A stretch of 64,000 nucleotides of DNA from Hirsutella rhossiliensis (lineage: Eukaryota; Ascomycota; Sordariomycetes; Hypocreales; Ophiocordycipitaceae), in NCBI RefSeq assembly GCF_020360975.1, contig NW_025408669.1:8060001-8124000 (forward strand), written 5' to 3'. The notes beneath the pieces are model-generated. The model was not told the origin of the DNA and made no database searches. It was given only the letters and a program-made list of their open reading frames with translations. A program made the position numbers and the translations under genes. Below are positions 61,705-64,000 of this stretch, in pieces. Each line of letters starts with the position of its first letter. Positions within the stretch are counted from its first letter, which is position 1.

Positions 61705-62180
61705 TATTGCGAAGCGTAGCTTAATTTCGTAGTTCTCGGAGATATCCCTTAGTATAAGGGACCTAGGAAGCTAAAAAATAGGGTTTAAGGAAGGAGCTAA
61801 AAGGAGGTATAGAAAGGAGGGTAGGGGTAAAAAGGGAAGTAAAAGTAGTAATAGCTTCTTATAAAGGTAGCGAAAGATAAGATAGATATACTAGTAATAG
61901 CTAAAAAAGAAGGGGAAAACTAATAAAAAGCTTAGTAGTTAAAAGGATATTAGTAGCTTCTTTAAGTAGGATCTTCTTTATTAATTAAGATACTAAATAA
62001 GTATAATAAGGGGCGTTAAATAAAGGAAAAAAGGATAATTAAAGCAATATAATAATTACTCCCCTACCTTTATTACTACTCCTATAAGAATTAAATCTTT
62101 CTACCCTACCTATTTAACCCCTTACTTTTAATTTTACCTTTATATATTTTTATATACTTTTTATATCTCTCTTTATAAGA
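61705..62180 (+). repeat. 3' LTR of element C
   Basis: 476 bp, TATTGCGAAGCG to CTTTATAAGA; same length as the 5' LTR, with mostly transition differences. Confidence 0.9.
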
Positions 62181-64000
62181 ACTTAAAGTCTTTCCTTAAA
62201 GTAATAATAACTCTTTAAATCTTTATATTATATCTTTTATTCTATTTATATTAAATACTAAGTTATATAGCTATATTAGTTAGTATATAAGTCGTATTAG
62301 TTAATTTTATTATATCCGCTAGTTTAGTTATTATATTTATTTATATTACTAAAGACTATAATAATTTACTTAAATAGTTATCCTTTTTATTTTATTTAAT
62401 AGGTAAATTATTATAAAATTTTACTTTCTTTAAAATCTATTAGTCTTAAAAACTTATATCTTTATTTTAATATAGCTAGCTAGTTTTCTAGTTAATTAAT
62501 AGGTTACTCTCTTATAGCTATAAAAGTCTTAATATTAGGTTATATTCTTTAATATCTATAATATTAAAATTAACTTATTTATTATAACCTTAGATATTAA
62601 TATTAAGGTAATTAATCTCTATATTAATAATTCTATTATTATAGTTAAAGGCCTTTCTTTTAATATCTATAAGTTTATATAGATCTTTCTTATATCTTTA
62701 TATAAGTTAATAACGATTAATAACTTTAAGTAAAATATAATTACCTATCGTACTATAGTTTAAAAGTATATATACGTAATATCCTATAATTTAAATATTT
62801 AATACTATTTAGTTACTATAACTTACTATTACTATATATAGGGTTCTTAGATCTTATTATATTATACTAGTTTATAGCCCTTTAATAGATAGTATACCTT
62901 ATTTTTTACTTAGTCCTTATTTATTTTCTTTAGGTATTCTTCTTTAGTTTATTATTAATATTATTTCTTTATATTTTTATTATATAGTATTATATTAAGG
63001 CTTAAGAAACTAATTTCCTATAGCTAATTAAAGATTTCTTATTTCTTAACGCTATATTATTTATCTTATATTACTTTATAATTAAGTATATACTATACTT
63101 TATAATATTATTTATTTTTATACTAAAAGTTAAGTTTTTATTTAGCGTCTTTTTATTTTTTATATAGTATCTCCTTATTAATTCTTTTTTAGTTAAATAT
63201 AGCTTATAGCCTTTATATTTATTACTAATAATCTTTTAGTATACTATTATATTATTTATACTATACTTATACTTTTTTATATTTATAAACTTTATAGTTT
63301 AGGTATATATATTTATTATAATCTTCTTTATTATATTTAACTTATTATATAAGTCTTTAAAAGATTAAAGGTTTAAATACTTTAAAGTAAGTAGCGTTAT
63401 ACTATTCTTTTATATTAATATATTTATAGATTTAATATATCTCTAAAAGATATCTTATTAATAAACCGTAATTATCGTAGTATTTAAGTAGTATACTATA
63501 ATTAGGTTCTAATAATATAACTTAGTTATTTAAGTAGCGTTAATTAATTTTTAAGTAGTTTAGTTCTATACTTAGGTAGGGTTTTAAAAGTACTTATCCT
63601 TTAAACTTAACTAAGAAAGCGTTATATTACGCTTTTATTTAAAAGTATATTATATAATTTAAGTAAATATATAATATCTATAAAATATACTTATAGTACT
63701 TATAAGTAAGTAGTATTTATAGATTATCTTTAAATTCTTTTTATAGTTACTATTCTTATTATAGAGCTATAAAGGTATTAACTATAGTAATAGGTATAGT
63801 ATAGTCTCTTTTATATAGTACTAGTTAATATTAAATTAATATAGCTTATTAGTTTTCTATAAAAATTTAAGGTATTTATTAGGTTTTAATTTAAAGTATT
63901 TCTTTAAATTCTTTAAAGTATAAAGTATATTCTCTAATTATAGTATTCTCCCTTAATAGTAAGGGTAGTAGTATAAGTTCGTTCTTATCTTTTATTTCTC

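Larger units (their letters stand above)
55825..62180 (+). mobile_element. Element C: Copia LTR retrotransposon (B family) nested in D2
   Basis: 6356 bp with equal 476-bp LTRs. Flanking bases ATTTA (55820-55824) and ACTTA (62181-62185) are a plausible TSD with one C/T difference. Gag with an Ala/Pro-rich patch at 57170-57370, integrase core at 58480-58830, RT with FFYIDDI at 60340-60360, RNase H at 60960-61200. Same family as B, opposite orientation. Confidence 0.93.
54870..64000 (-). mobile_element. Element D2: reverse Gypsy copy of D, interrupted by C, runs off the window
   Basis: Segments 54870-55824 and 62181-64000 are reverse complements of element D's internal region: 54880 corresponds to about 41385 of D, the RT box lies near 55160-55180, 55640-55820 matches 40430-40620, and 63940-64000 matches about 38620-38680. 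The two halves join across element C. Both copies are RIP-mutated, consistent with their duplication triggering RIP. The 5' part and LTR lie beyond 64000. Confidence 0.88.

Noticed and set aside
17500..64000. CRISPR-like or phage-like repeat arrays
   Set aside because: Repeats are LTR pairs and dispersed retroelement fragments; no regular spacer structure, and the organism is a fungus.

Overview
The window comes from a filamentous ascomycete (Pezizomycotina; a Sordariomycete, perhaps Hypocreales, is my guess). It has two sharply different halves. Bases 1 to about 17,430 are GC-rich, ordinary euchromatin. They carry short introns with fungal splice signals (GTRNGY donors, CTRAY-like branch sites, 50-153 nt long). 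Bases from about 17,500 to 64,000 are extremely AT-rich. CA and TG dinucleotides are almost absent there, TA is very abundant, CG persists, and no intact gene remains. That is the signature of repeat-induced point mutation (RIP, CpA to TpA on both strands) acting on nested retrotransposons.

GC-rich half. (1) 2-1175, + strand: the C-terminal 331 residues of an APC-superfamily permease of the fungal choline/GABA-permease group, cut off at the left edge. (2) 1176 to about 9400: over 8 kb with no gene I can support, only simple repeats and many TACAGTA-like motifs. (3) About 9370-12688, + strand: a two-exon gene for a CBM21-domain, glycogen-targeting regulatory subunit of protein phosphatase 1 (Gac1/PPP1R3 type). 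It has a long pyrimidine-rich leader. (4) 12689-15255: a convergent intergenic gap. (5) 15256-17080, - strand: a three-exon NRAMP (Smf-type) divalent metal transporter. Its start codon lies only about 400 bp from the edge of the AT-rich block. The three genes show no operon-like or cluster logic.

AT-rich half. The layout can be read from LTR pairs of equal length and from target-site duplications (TSDs). Element A is a Copia element on the - strand, 22351-34181, with 568-bp LTRs and TSD TAAGT. Element B is a second Copia family, also on the - strand, nested inside A at 26494-32803, with 477-bp LTRs and TSD ATTAT. Element C, 55825-62180 on the + strand, is another copy of the B family and is itself nested in a Gypsy remnant, D2. 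Element D is a Gypsy element, 36695-44601 on the + strand, with 494-bp LTRs; its TSD copies (CGAGT/TAAGT) differ only by RIP-type transitions. D2 is a second, reverse copy of D's internal region, from 54870 to beyond the window end. Element E (about 44700-51100, - strand) is a different Gypsy family. Truncated B/C-family pieces lie at 20475-20712, 36106-36620 and 54242-54869. The stretches 17501-22350, 34187-36105 and 51464-54241 are RIP-mutated sequence I cannot assign to a family.

I found no CRISPR array, rRNA, tRNA or bacterial-type system. The most interesting signals are: how complete the RIP is and how abruptly it stops next to the NRAMP promoter; the LTRs of element A, which kept many CA/TG sites while their surroundings lost nearly all; a shared Ala/Pro-coding GC-rich patch in B and C that resisted mutation; the motif-dense 8-kb gene desert; and an unidentified, long, RIP-interrupted reading frame split by element A.
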